Shown here: piece by piece, positions 1-8,832 of the stretch
Numbering within the stretch: the first letter of the stretch is position 1
Layout of the letters: each line of letters starts with the position of its first letter
NCBI GenBank assembly: GCA_963667435.1
Contig: OY763414.1
Span: 1,736,001-1,800,000, forward strand
Source of the DNA: Marispirochaeta sp963667435
Lineage (GTDB): Bacteria > Spirochaetota > Spirochaetia > JC444 > Marispirochaetaceae
Direction of reading: 5' to 3'
Length of the DNA stretch: 64,000 nt
Notes under the pieces: generated by a model
The model's input: only the letters and a program-made list of their open reading frames with translations
Database searches by the model: none
Told to the model about the DNA's origin: nothing
Made by a program: the position numbers and the translations under genes

Positions 1-104
1 GCCGGCTGCGTTACATACAGCAGTTCTGCCGCCCTGGACATGGAACCGGTCTCGTTTACCTTCAGGAACACTTCGATATGTCGTTTACTTATGTATAAGT
101 CCAT
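1..104 (-). CDS. LysR-family transcriptional regulator, N-terminal part (cut by window start)
   Basis: Reading the minus strand from an ATG at 104 gives 34 codons that look like the first helices of a LysR winged helix-turn-helix: ISKRHIEVFLKV, then ETGSMSRAAELLYVTQPA. The SxxxAAxxLxxTQPA pattern is the hallmark of LysR DNA-binding domains. The effector domain lies outside the window. The gene diverges from a YeiH-type transporter gene 64 bp away. LysR regulators are classically encoded beside and divergent from the transporter they control, so it is inferred to regulate that gene. Too short for a standard ORF cut-off, but the match is clear. Confidence 0.85.
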   Translation of the reverse strand, partial: MDLYISKRHIEVFLKVNETGSMSRAAELLYVTQP

Positions 105-152
105 ACTTATGTATATCACAATTATTATTTATTTTACTTATTTATAATAATT
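87..152. promoter_or_regulatory. Divergent lysR/yeiH promoter-operator region
   Basis: An 11-bp direct repeat (ACTTATGTATA) occurs at 87-97 and 105-115 and flanks the lysR start codon. Further in, AATTATTAT (120-128) and its exact complement ATAATAATT (144-152) form a 9-bp inverted repeat with a 15-nt spacer. A TATAAT hexamer (143-148) suits a -10 box for the rightward gene. These are plausible LysR-protein binding sites, but the region is very AT-rich, so chance repeats are possible. Confidence 0.4.
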
Positions 153-168
153 TTCTATACTCCCAACT

Positions 169-1116
169 ATGAAACGGGATCTTTTTATTGGACTTGTACT
201 GATTGGCAGTATTGTTGCAGCGGCGCTGGGAGTCTCCCAGCTTCTTCCAGCCCTCGGTTCGGTTACTGCGGCCATTATTATTGGCATTATTGTCGGCAAC
301 ATAACGGATTTCGGCGCCCGGGGAAAATCCGGAGTTGCTTTCTGTGAGAAACGCCTTTTGAATATCGCTATTGCACTTATGGGTTTCGAATTGTCGGTAC
401 GGTCTGCGGCCGGGCTTGGCATACAGGCTGTGCCGGTAATTCTGGGTGTTATAACTTTTTCGATTTTTGCAGGTGTAATTGCTGGAAAGTTCCTGCCGGT
501 TCCCGGAAAACTGGCCCTGCTGCTCGGCATAGGCAACGGTGTATGCGGTTCCGCGGCTATTGCAGCCTCAGCCCCTCTGATTGACGCGGAAATGGATGAC
601 GTGGGGATTTCAATCGGCGTGGTCAATCTGCTGGGAGCCATTGGTATTTTTCTTCTTCCCTTCCTTGCAAGAATTCTGCATTTGCAGGACAATCAGAGCA
701 GCCTGCTTATCGGCGGTACCATACAGGCGGTAGGACAAACCGTCGCCACCGGGCTGCGCATGGGAGACAGCATTGCCAGCATGGCGATAATTGTTAAGAT
801 GGGAAGAGTATTGCTTCTTGGAGTCGTCCTGATTGCACTCAGTATTACCTACAGAAAAAAGAACACAAAGGGTTTTCCTGTCCCTCCCTTTATAATAGCC
901 TTTCTGGCCTGTGCCCTTGCGGTCAATCTACTTCCCATTCCCGAAGCGGTGCTGAGTGCGGTAAACACGGTGAAAAAGATTTTTCTGATGTGTGCCATGG
1001 CGGGAATCGGTATGGGTATTAAGCTGAAAACCCTGCGCACCCACGGAGCAGCGGCTCTGTTGGTGGGAAGCGCTATCTTTGCGGTAAATATCGCCTATGT
1101 TCTGTTGATTATTTAA
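169..1116 (+). CDS. YeiH-family (putative sulfate exporter family) membrane protein
   Basis: A 315-residue polytopic membrane protein with about 9-10 hydrophobic segments. It matches the YeiH family (Pfam Cons_hypoth698): an N-terminal TM, then SVTAAIIIGIIVGNI, a central GNGVCGSAAIAASAPLI motif typical of the family, and GTIQAVGQTVATG. Full length for the family. Members are annotated as putative sulfate exporters, but direct transport evidence is thin, so the substrate is open. The usual neighbour is a LysR regulator, as here. There is no Shine-Dalgarno before the ATG; if the TATAAT at 143-148 is the -10 box the 5' leader is only about 14 nt. Confidence 0.85.
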   Translation: MKRDLFIGLVLIGSIVAAALGVSQLLPALGSVTAAIIIGIIVGNITDFGARGKSGVAFCEKRLLNIAIALMGFELSVRSAAGLGIQAVPVILGVITFSIFAGVIAGKFLPVPGKLALLLGIGNGVCGSAAIAASAPLIDAEMDDVGISIGVVNLLGAIGIFLLPFLARILHLQDNQSSLLIGGTIQAVGQTVATGLRMGDSIASMAIIVKMGRVLLLGVVLIALSITYRKKNTKGFPVPPFIIAFLACALAVNLLPIPEAVLSAVNTVKKIFLMCAMAGIGMGIKLKTLRTHGAAALLVGSAIFAVNIAYVLLII

Positions 1117-1122
1117 ATTAGA

Positions 1123-1141
1123 AGCGGGCTTAAAGCCCGCT
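1123..1141. terminator. Hairpin between convergent genes
   Basis: AGCGGGCTT (1123-1131) and AAGCCCGCT (1133-1141) form a perfect 9-bp stem that contains the stop codon of the leftward epimerase gene. There is no long T tract on either side, so it may be a weak bidirectional terminator. Confidence 0.45.
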
Positions 1142-2152
1142 CTCATTCTTCAGCTGCTGACGGAACTCCCTCGCTGCAAATGTAAGCTTATCTTCAAGAA
1201 GATCCTTCTCCGGACCAACATCTGCTCCGGCTTTTTCCCATGACTCAACAACCAGCTCCATACCCTTTCTCAGGCCCATGGAAGATGAAGCGGCTGCTCC
1301 GCCCAAATTGATCCTGCGACTGTTATCAAAATATCCGGCATAGGATTTCTCAAAATAGAGGTGGGCGCAGAGATCCGGATAGGCATAATACAGAGCTGAG
1401 GGCGTTATGGCCTCAAATACCGGCTCTTTGCCGACTATACTACCGATCTCCAGATAGAGATCTCTCCAGATTGTCCGCTCTTCGCTGCATACATGAAATG
1501 CCTGCCCATAAGCCGCAGGATTACCGGCAAGCGCCGAAATCCACCGTCCGACATCAGGGGCAAAGGAAAAGCTCCAGGAATGATGACCGTCTCCAAAAAG
1601 GAGAACCGGCTTGCCGAGCTTTATCCGGTTAACAAGATTATAATTCTGCCGCAGAGTCCCCACATTTACCGCTCCTTCACCGAAGGTAAGGGATGGTCGG
1701 ACGATAGTAAGATTGATTCCCCGGGATTTTGCTTCAGGGACCAGGTACCGCTCCATCTCCGCTTTTTCAAAAGAATAAGGAAATACCGGATCAGAGGTAA
1801 GGATCTCCTCATCCTCCAAAGTGGGAACAGTTACATATGGCCGCTGGTAGGCTGCAACGGAAGAACAGACAATCAGGTGTCCGGTAAGTGGAGCAAAAAT
1901 CTTCAGCGTCTGCTCTGCATCCTTAGCGTTGAAACAGATCATATCAATAACTGCGTCAAAAGTTCTGTTAGAAAGAAGCGCTTTAAGGGCTGCTTCATCG
2001 TTTCTGTCGGCAGTTAACTGTTCTACCTCGCCGGGTCGCACCGGATTCCGGCTTCCCCGGTTAAGAACTGCCACACTGTCACCCTTTGCAAGATGAGCAT
2101 CCACAATCGCCCTGCTTATAAGACCTGTACCGCCAAGAACTAAAACATTCAT
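1130..2152 (-). CDS. NAD(P)-dependent epimerase/dehydratase family (extended SDR)
   Basis: A 340-residue protein opening with the Rossmann motif GGTGLISRAI right after the start, then VLNRGSRN, which suggests NADP-type binding at the end of strand 2. The middle holds IVCSSVAAY (catalytic Ser) and, further on, YSFEKAEME (YxxxK-like), as in extended SDRs such as the CSP41/isoflavone-reductase-like epimerases. A GGGAGG Shine-Dalgarno lies 5 nt before the ATG. Substrate unknown; probably a nucleotide-sugar or similar NAD(P)-linked reaction in the cytoplasm. It converges on the YeiH gene and diverges from the efflux operon. Confidence 0.8.
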   Translation of the reverse strand: MNVLVLGGTGLISRAIVDAHLAKGDSVAVLNRGSRNPVRPGEVEQLTADRNDEAALKALLSNRTFDAVIDMICFNAKDAEQTLKIFAPLTGHLIVCSSVAAYQRPYVTVPTLEDEEILTSDPVFPYSFEKAEMERYLVPEAKSRGINLTIVRPSLTFGEGAVNVGTLRQNYNLVNRIKLGKPVLLFGDGHHSWSFSFAPDVGRWISALAGNPAAYGQAFHVCSEERTIWRDLYLEIGSIVGKEPVFEAITPSALYYAYPDLCAHLYFEKSYAGYFDNSRRINLGGAAASSSMGLRKGMELVVESWEKAGADVGPEKDLLEDKLTFAAREFRQQLKNESGL

Positions 2153-2299
2153 AAGAACCTCCCTCTTGCTCCAGTATACAAGCAGATACTCCCCTCTTGT
2201 TAAACATTTTGTTTATCCACCCTTAAACTCCCGGTTATGGGTTTATCCAGTGTCCTCAGATATCTTCTGTATAGAAAAACGGATAAACAGAGGAGCCCT

Positions 2300-3616
2300 A
2301 TGAGACATACCATTTCTGCAATACTGATTTTCGTCCTGCTTACAGGAGCCGGCTTTTCGCTCGGTGCTGAAGAGCAGAAACTTACCCTCGAAGATGCCCT
2401 TGCCACAGCAAAAGAGAACTCACTGAGTCTCTACACTGCCGACATGGCCCTGGATACAGCGGAATCAAATTACAAGGCACGCTTTAACGCCTTATATCCG
2501 ACCATAAGCGGCACTGGAGGCTTAAGCAGAAGCATTGTATCCCTGACTGATTCTGATACGGTTACCTTAAGTGCCGGACTGAGTGCATCTCTCACCCTCA
2601 ACCCCGCCATAAAAGACGGCATCAAGTATTTGAAACAAGCCTACGCAAGCGCCGGACTTGACAGGGAGAAGGCAGAAAAAGCACTCGCAAGAGATGTAAA
2701 AGTGAGCTTTTACAATCTGCTGTATACCGAAAGTGCCATCAAACTCAACAGAGAGAGCATGGAAACCCTGAAAGCTGAATACCAGCTGGCTCTTACAGAC
2801 TATAAAAATGGAAGGATTTCCGAACTGGAACTACTGACAACCCAGGTTGCCTGGAAGAATATGGAACCAACTATTGCCTCTCTGGAAACCAGCTACCGGG
2901 AACTGAGAAGTACTTTTTTCCTGCTTATAGGTATTGATAACAGTAGTGAGATCAAGCTGGACGGAAACATTGAGCTTCCCGAAAACGCCGATTCCATTGT
3001 CCGCCGCTCCGCAGATATAAACAGCAACTTTGATATTGCAGCCCGGGACAACAGCCTGGCTGAAGCGGAAATAAGCCTGGACAGCACCGTACATCAGGGT
3101 CTTTACCCTTCCATAGTACTCGGCGCAGGTTACACAGAATCCGCCTATGATCCTCTCGAAGGCAGCACCTGGGAGAATGGATTCAGCGATCCGTGGACAG
3201 ATACCACCAGCCTCAGCCTGACCGTAAGCATCCCTATTGACAGCTACCTTCCCGGCTCTTCAGTTAAAGCAAGCATTGCAGAGCAGGAAAACACTCTTTC
3301 GGTGCTGAAAAAACAGCGGAGCCAGACTGTACAGAGTGCAGCTGCAGAAACGGCACTGCTCTATGACAACCTGGAAAATTCCCTGTTAAACCTGGAGTCT
3401 CTGCAACTGAGCCTTAAAGTAGCAGAGCGTGCCTATGAATTGACCGAAGACGGATATCGCAAGGGGACCCAGGAGTTCCTTGCCCTGCAGGAGGCGGAAG
3501 ACGATCTGAACAGTGCCCGGCAGAATCTTCTGGCAGAGAAGCTCACCTACCTTACCGCACTTTTTGACCTTGAATATGCCCTTAATACCGATGCAGTCGA
3601 TCTGCTCGAACAATAA
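2300..3616 (+). CDS. TolC-family outer membrane efflux protein
   Basis: 438 residues from the chosen ATG, which has a GAGG ribosome site just upstream and begins a clear signal peptide (MRHTISAILIFVLLTG...SLGA). An upstream in-frame ATG at 2237 would bury this signal peptide and is less likely. The mature protein begins KLTLEDALATAKENS, the usual first helix of outer membrane efflux proteins, and carries two halves of long amphipathic helices, including DYKNGRISELELL and, in the C-terminal repeat, LTEDGYRKGTQEFLALQEAEDDL. It forms the outer-membrane channel of the tripartite pump encoded by the next two genes (24-nt gap). Confidence 0.93.
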   Translation: MRHTISAILIFVLLTGAGFSLGAEEQKLTLEDALATAKENSLSLYTADMALDTAESNYKARFNALYPTISGTGGLSRSIVSLTDSDTVTLSAGLSASLTLNPAIKDGIKYLKQAYASAGLDREKAEKALARDVKVSFYNLLYTESAIKLNRESMETLKAEYQLALTDYKNGRISELELLTTQVAWKNMEPTIASLETSYRELRSTFFLLIGIDNSSEIKLDGNIELPENADSIVRRSADINSNFDIAARDNSLAEAEISLDSTVHQGLYPSIVLGAGYTESAYDPLEGSTWENGFSDPWTDTTSLSLTVSIPIDSYLPGSSVKASIAEQENTLSVLKKQRSQTVQSAAAETALLYDNLENSLLNLESLQLSLKVAERAYELTEDGYRKGTQEFLALQEAEDDLNSARQNLLAEKLTYLTALFDLEYALNTDAVDLLEQ

Positions 3617-3640
3617 AAACAGAACACGAAGGAGTTTTAT

Positions 3641-4612
3641 ATGAAGAACCATAAAGGACTTGTTATTCTAATCGCTCTGGTTGCAGTAGCCGGAGGTTTC
3701 TTTCTTTTTGCATCATCGGGAAAATCACTCCCCGGATTTCCCGGCCAGAAAAGTAACAATCTGAGCCTGGAAAATCAGATAGAGACAGTACCGGTTAAAA
3801 CCATGCCGGTAACAGCAGGAACGCTAGAAAATTACATCCGCATATCGGGAGATGTAAAAGCCGCATCATCTATTGAGGTATATCCCGATGTTGCCGGAAC
3901 CCTATCGGCGATCACCGTACATACCGGTGAGTTTGTACAGGCAGGCAGCAGCCTCGCCCTGGTAGACCCCAGCCGGCCGGGAGCAGATTACAGCAAAAGC
4001 CCCGTGGAAGCACCCATATCCGGGACTGTAACGGAAATCTTCACCGATGAAGGTGAAACAGTCTCAACCTCGGTTCCGGTACTGGAAATCGGAAGACTCG
4101 ACAGCCTGGAAGTGAAAACCTGGGTTTCAGAAAAATATGTAAACCGGGTGGAGACCGGACAGACAGCATGGATTACCACAGACGCAATTCCCGGTCGCAG
4201 CATTAAAGCCCGGGTGAGTATGGTCTCGCCTGTGGTTGATACTACTTCCCGGACAATGGAAATACGTCTTGCACTAACCGGTGATACCCGGGGGCTGAAG
4301 GCAGGAATGCTTGCAGACATCACCCTCATACTGGAAACAAAAGAGAACAGCCTCAAGATACCCGAATCTGCAGTTATAGAGCGCTCCGGCGGAAATTATG
4401 TATTTGTTGTTTCGGGGTCCAGCGTCTCAATGACGGAAGTTGAAACCGGCCTGACCGTGGACGGGATAACAGAGATTACCAGTGGCCTGAATGAAGGCGA
4501 CACCATTGTCTTTTCCGGTATGAGTATGCTCACCGACGGTACGGCAATACGGGTTATCAGCGAATCCGAAGGCCTTCCTGTATTGGGCAACGTGGAGGGA
4601 AATAATGCTTAA
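3641..4612 (+). CDS. RND efflux periplasmic adaptor subunit (HlyD/MFP family)
   Basis: 323 residues with an N-terminal membrane anchor (GLVILIALVAVAGGFFLF). It then has the adaptor layout: a barrel-sandwich half (GDVKAASSIEVYPDVAGTLSAI), a short hairpin region, the second half (VEAPISGTVTEIFTDEGETV), a beta-barrel and a membrane-proximal domain (KIPESAVIERSGGNYVFVV). It bridges the inner-membrane pump and the TolC-like channel. A GGAG ribosome site precedes the ATG. Its end overlaps the pump gene start by 8 nt, showing translational coupling. Confidence 0.93.
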   Translation: MKNHKGLVILIALVAVAGGFFLFASSGKSLPGFPGQKSNNLSLENQIETVPVKTMPVTAGTLENYIRISGDVKAASSIEVYPDVAGTLSAITVHTGEFVQAGSSLALVDPSRPGADYSKSPVEAPISGTVTEIFTDEGETVSTSVPVLEIGRLDSLEVKTWVSEKYVNRVETGQTAWITTDAIPGRSIKARVSMVSPVVDTTSRTMEIRLALTGDTRGLKAGMLADITLILETKENSLKIPESAVIERSGGNYVFVVSGSSVSMTEVETGLTVDGITEITSGLNEGDTIVFSGMSMLTDGTAIRVISESEGLPVLGNVEGNNA

Positions 4613-7600
4613 AACCCTTATTCAACGCCCTCTGACGGTACTAACAGTCTTTGTACTGTTGACACTGTTAGGGCTTTTTATGGTATCCACCCTGCCGGTT
4701 GACCTCTTTCCGGACACCGATTTTCCCGTTGTCTTTACCCGTACCACCTATAGCGGGGCCGGTGCAGAAGAAGTTGAGAGTGAACTTACGGATGTACTGG
4801 AAGCCCAGTTCTTCACCCTTGAGGGGCTTGAATCCATGACCTCAACCTCAACAGAGGGAAGCTCCTCTATTCTCCTGGAATTTGAATACGGCACCGACCT
4901 TGAGGCAGTGAAGAACGATATGCGGGACAAGATAGACCGCATAGCAAACTCCCTCCCCGATGACGCCGACGAACCGATAATGATGGAGTTTGACCCGAAC
5001 TCACAACCCATTCTCAGTATCTCCGTGCAGGGAGACCGCACCATAGAAGAAATCTATGATATTGCGGAAGAGGTAATCCAGCCGAAGCTGGAACAGGTTC
5101 CCAATGTTTCCAACGTAGAGCTCACCGGCGGACGGGACCGTATAATCAGTGTCAGCATTGCCAAAAACAGGCTGGATGCGTTTGGGCTGTCTCTGACCTC
5201 CGTCGGCTCCGCTCTGAGTACTCAGAACCTGACTCTGGGTGCGGGAAGTGCCGAAACAGGTGGAACCGAATATCAGATCAGGGCTTCAGGAACCTACGAT
5301 TCGATTGAACAGATCGGCGATACTCTGATTACCACCGTCAGCTCCGACGGAGAAAAGCACAAGGTATATCTCCGGGATATTGCCGATATAAGCTTCGCCA
5401 GTGAAGATGAGAGCAGCCGGGTTTACCTGGACGGGCTGCCCTCAATACAGGTCCAGGCCTACAAAAAAACCGGAACCAACACTGTTGAAGTTGCAGCGGA
5501 CCTCAAAGCCGCGTTGGCAGAAATTGAAACCGAACTTCCAGACGGGGTGTCTACTCTAATAACCTCTGATGAATCATCCACAATCAGCGACAGCTTAAGC
5601 TCTGTAATGAGTTCCGCTATGCTTGGAATCCTTTCAGCGGTATTCATCCTTCTCATATTTCTGCGGCAGATCAAAAGTACGCTCATTATTGCCATTACCA
5701 TCCCGGTTTCAATCCTGATTACCGTTATGGGCATGAGTCTGGGCGGACTTACCTTCAACCTGGTTGCCCTCACGGGTCTGACTCTTGGTGTGGGAATGAT
5801 CGTGGATAACTCAATTGTAATCATCGAGAATATCTTCTCCCACCGTGAACGGGGAGAAAGGCTGCTTGCCGCAGGCCTCTTCGGTACAAAAGAGATGATT
5901 ACCGCCATCACGGCATCGACCCTCACAACTATTTCAGTTTTTCTCCCCATTGTCCTTTTCAAGAATGATCTGGGTTTTATGGGCACAATCTTCGGCAGTA
6001 TGGCCTTCACAGTAATTATGTCTCTGACATCATCCCTCTTTGTTGCCATCCTGCTGGTGCCTGTCCTGGCAACCCACTACCTGGGAATCCATATCCGTTC
6101 GGAAAAACCGGTACGCAACAAGTTTCTCAAAACCCTGGACGGCGCCATAGAGGCGGTTCTCGGATGGATCACCAGACAATACCGCAATATCCTCTCCTGG
6201 ACACTGAAAAACCGCCTCGTAACTGTTGGAGCTTTTCTTGTCCTTCTTGCCCTTGCACTGCTGCAGATTCCCAACCTTGGCCTGAGCCTGCAGCCGTCGG
6301 GAATGAGCGAAAGTATAAGCCTTAATGTGGAACTCCCCTTAGGATCATCCCTGGATTCCACCGAAGAGGTTCTGGATGAAATACTGGCCATGGCCGAAAA
6401 GGATATCGACGGATATGCGGGAATAAGCATTACTTCAGGCTCCAACAGCACATCCTATCAGGGCAAGTTGACAGTAATCCTTGCTCCCATTGCTGAAAGA
6501 ACAATGAGCACCGACGAGATAAAATCCATCCTGCGCGGATACTTCAGCCTCTACCCTGATGCAAGCTTCAGCTTCGGCGGCCGTATGGGCCCCATGGCTT
6601 CCGGAGATACAAACATCCTGGTTCAGGGTGATAATCTGGACGAACTGATGACTTACGCGGAATCGGCCAAGGGGCTTATCGAAGAGAAAGTTCCCAACCT
6701 GACAGAGGTGTCGCTGGATATGAGCGACGGCCTTCCCCAGTGGGAAATCGTAATGGACAGAGATAAGGTATATGACCTCGGATTGAACATTAACTCTGTA
6801 GCTCAGGAAATCTACTACCAGATAAGCGGTTATACAGCCACAACCCTGACAGATGATAATGAGGATACCTATGACGTGGTTCTCCGGCTGAATGAAGAGG
6901 ACCGCAGCACCCTGAAAGATCTGGAGAGCCTCTTTGTACTGAACAGCTCCGGAAGCAAGATCCCCGTTTCAAGCTTCGCCTCTCTGGTTCAGAATACCGG
7001 CCCGACCAAGATATCCCATACCGACAAAGAACGGACCATAACTATCTCCGGTGATCTTGCTCCGGGCGCAAAGGCCAACTTCGTGGAATCGGAAATCCGG
7101 GATCTGCTTCATTCAGAGCTTCCTCCCGACCCTGGCATTTCCCTTGTCTACAAGGGGGAGATGCAGGATGTAAATGAAACCGGCGGAGTGCTGCTGAAGG
7201 TTCTGGCAATTGCAATACTGCTGGTATTCGGTGTGATGGTAAGTCAGTTTGAATCACTCCGCGCTCCATTTATCATCGTACTTGCCATGCCCATGCTTGC
7301 CATCGGTGTAATCGGCATATTCCTGATTACGGGCCTGAGTTTTGACATGATTGCCCTTATCGGAGTGGTAATGCTCTCCGGCATGGTGGTTAATAACGGC
7401 ATCGTTCTGGTGGACTACATCAACCTCCTCAGAAAGAGGGGAAGCTCTCTTTACGAGGCCTGTCTTGAAGGCGGAGTAAGCAGACTGCGGCCCATTCTGA
7501 TGACCACCATGACCACCATAGCCACCATGGTACCCCTGGCATTCTTTGCCGGAGAAGAAGGAATGCAGATGCAGGGCCTTGCCATGACCGTAGTTGGCGG

Positions 7601-7706
7601 ACTATCTGTGAACACCCTGATAACCCTGGTATTCGTACCGGTACTCTACAGTCTTTTCTACCGCAAAGACCGGGTGAAAAGCACAGCCCTGGAGGCAAAG
7701 ATATGA
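4605..7706 (+). CDS. RND (AcrB/MexB-type) efflux pump inner-membrane subunit
   Basis: 1033 residues, the normal length for hydrophobe/amphiphile efflux pumps. The first TM is followed by the conserved LPVDLFPDTDFPVV and the porter domain. The family TM4 motif GVGMIVDNSIVIIENI contains the proton-relay Asp, and the second half repeats the TM block (MSGMVVNNGIVLVDYI) as an internal duplication. It exports drugs, lipids or other amphiphiles using the proton-motive force. GGAGGGA lies before the start codon inside the adaptor gene. Its stop overlaps the next small gene by 4 nt (ATGA). The natural substrate cannot be told from sequence. Confidence 0.95.
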   Translation: MLKTLIQRPLTVLTVFVLLTLLGLFMVSTLPVDLFPDTDFPVVFTRTTYSGAGAEEVESELTDVLEAQFFTLEGLESMTSTSTEGSSSILLEFEYGTDLEAVKNDMRDKIDRIANSLPDDADEPIMMEFDPNSQPILSISVQGDRTIEEIYDIAEEVIQPKLEQVPNVSNVELTGGRDRIISVSIAKNRLDAFGLSLTSVGSALSTQNLTLGAGSAETGGTEYQIRASGTYDSIEQIGDTLITTVSSDGEKHKVYLRDIADISFASEDESSRVYLDGLPSIQVQAYKKTGTNTVEVAADLKAALAEIETELPDGVSTLITSDESSTISDSLSSVMSSAMLGILSAVFILLIFLRQIKSTLIIAITIPVSILITVMGMSLGGLTFNLVALTGLTLGVGMIVDNSIVIIENIFSHRERGERLLAAGLFGTKEMITAITASTLTTISVFLPIVLFKNDLGFMGTIFGSMAFTVIMSLTSSLFVAILLVPVLATHYLGIHIRSEKPVRNKFLKTLDGAIEAVLGWITRQYRNILSWTLKNRLVTVGAFLVLLALALLQIPNLGLSLQPSGMSESISLNVELPLGSSLDSTEEVLDEILAMAEKDIDGYAGISITSGSNSTSYQGKLTVILAPIAERTMSTDEIKSILRGYFSLYPDASFSFGGRMGPMASGDTNILVQGDNLDELMTYAESAKGLIEEKVPNLTEVSLDMSDGLPQWEIVMDRDKVYDLGLNINSVAQEIYYQISGYTATTLTDDNEDTYDVVLRLNEEDRSTLKDLESLFVLNSSGSKIPVSSFASLVQNTGPTKISHTDKERTITISGDLAPGAKANFVESEIRDLLHSELPPDPGISLVYKGEMQDVNETGGVLLKVLAIAILLVFGVMVSQFESLRAPFIIVLAMPMLAIGVIGIFLITGLSFDMIALIGVVMLSGMVVNNGIVLVDYINLLRKRGSSLYEACLEGGVSRLRPILMTTMTTIATMVPLAFFAGEEGMQMQGLAMTVVGGLSVNTLITLVFVPVLYSLFYRKDRVKSTALEAKI

Positions 7707-8002
7707 ACCGTATAGACATTATGCTTGATCAGACCATTGAAGATATCTTTATTGAACGGCTGTACACACAGCTTCCCGACCGCCCTTTTACCCTCATGCG
7801 GGGTGTCCTGGGCAACGGGGACTCCGGGCCCCGGATGGGCACCGCCGTCTGGCCGGAAGAAAACTCTCTTTTTATCCTCTATACCGGCGAAGAAGAGACG
7901 GTCACCATAAAGGCTATTCTCACAGAGATGAGGCAGGTACATCCGAACAACGGCATCTGCGCTTTCGTAAGCCCCGGGGCGTATGAGCTGATGCCGGAGT
8001 AG
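7703..8002 (+). CDS. Small RND-operon accessory protein (PG0541-like)
   Basis: A 99-residue soluble protein with no signal peptide or TM. It overlaps the pump gene by ATGA, so it is translated with it. The sequence (LDQTIEDIFIERLY near the N-terminus, then TGEEETVTIKAILTEMRQVHP) resembles small cytosolic proteins, called PG0541 family transporter-associated proteins, that I recall next to RND pump genes; the name is from memory and not checked. Its fold suggests an ACT or nitrogen-regulatory-PII-like small domain (inference). Probable role: regulating or assembling the pump. Confidence 0.6.
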   Translation: MNRIDIMLDQTIEDIFIERLYTQLPDRPFTLMRGVLGNGDSGPRMGTAVWPEENSLFILYTGEEETVTIKAILTEMRQVHPNNGICAFVSPGAYELMPE

Positions 8003-8127
8003 GAAAGATACCTCTTACCCCGGGGTGAGGGTCGGATTCACAGGATTGAGGTTAATATTAGTATCGATCCGATATGGAACACTCTGTGAGAGAATTCCCC
8101 CGGATTTCATGCTATAGTGAGCAGGAT

Positions 8128-8832
8128 ATGCAGGCAAAGGTACTGGTAATAGAAGACGAACCGGAAATTGCAGAGATAATTTCCCTTTATCTTACCAAGG
8201 AGGGAATAGATACCGTCTCTTCCGCGTCCGGAGAGGAAGGCCTCGGGATGATTGCCGGAGGAGATATCGATCTGGCTATCCTTGATATAAACCTCCCGGG
8301 AATGGACGGATATGAAGTCCTCCAGGCCCTGCGCAGAGACCACTCCTTCCCGGTGATTATCGTATCAGCCCGTACGGATGATGCTGACATGATCCTCGGC
8401 TTCGGTTTCGGCGCCGATGATTTTGTTCCGAAGCCGTTCTCACCAAAGGTGCTTGCCGCCCGGGTGAGAGCGCACCTGCGAAGGCGCAATGTGTACACCT
8501 CGGAAAGAGCAGAGATGCGTATCGGCGAATACCGCCTGGATATGGAAGCAAAAATGCTTCGAAAGATGCGGAATGAAGGCCCGCCGGAAACCATGGCCCT
8601 GAGTCCAAAGGAAATTGAACTCCTGATTGACCTGGCAAAACACCGGGGACGGGCCCGCAGTTCCGAGGAATTGTATGAGACCGTATGGGGCAACGAGTAT
8701 GGCGATATTGCCACAGTGGCAGTGCATATTCAGCGTCTCAGGCGCAAGATCGAAGCTGACCCCGCCAGTCCCAGACTTGTACTGACACTCAAGGGCTTCG
8801 GCTACATGCTAACACCGGAGGAGGTGGCATGA
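8128..8832 (+). CDS. OmpR/PhoB-family response regulator
   Basis: 234 residues from the ATG at 8128, chosen because it begins right before the receiver strand 1 (KVLVIEDE) and has an AGCAGGA ribosome site; the ATG at 8074 would add 18 unrelated residues. Receiver domain about 3-118: acidic pair ED, phospho-acceptor Asp near 53 in LDINLPGMDG, switch Lys in VPKPFSP. C-terminal winged helix about 135-230 (LSPKEIELLIDLAKHRGRA, VAVHIQRLRRKIE). It overlaps its kinase gene by 4 nt. The RND operon just upstream is a plausible target. Confidence 0.93.
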   Translation: MQAKVLVIEDEPEIAEIISLYLTKEGIDTVSSASGEEGLGMIAGGDIDLAILDINLPGMDGYEVLQALRRDHSFPVIIVSARTDDADMILGFGFGADDFVPKPFSPKVLAARVRAHLRRRNVYTSERAEMRIGEYRLDMEAKMLRKMRNEGPPETMALSPKEIELLIDLAKHRGRARSSEELYETVWGNEYGDIATVAVHIQRLRRKIEADPASPRLVLTLKGFGYMLTPEEVA

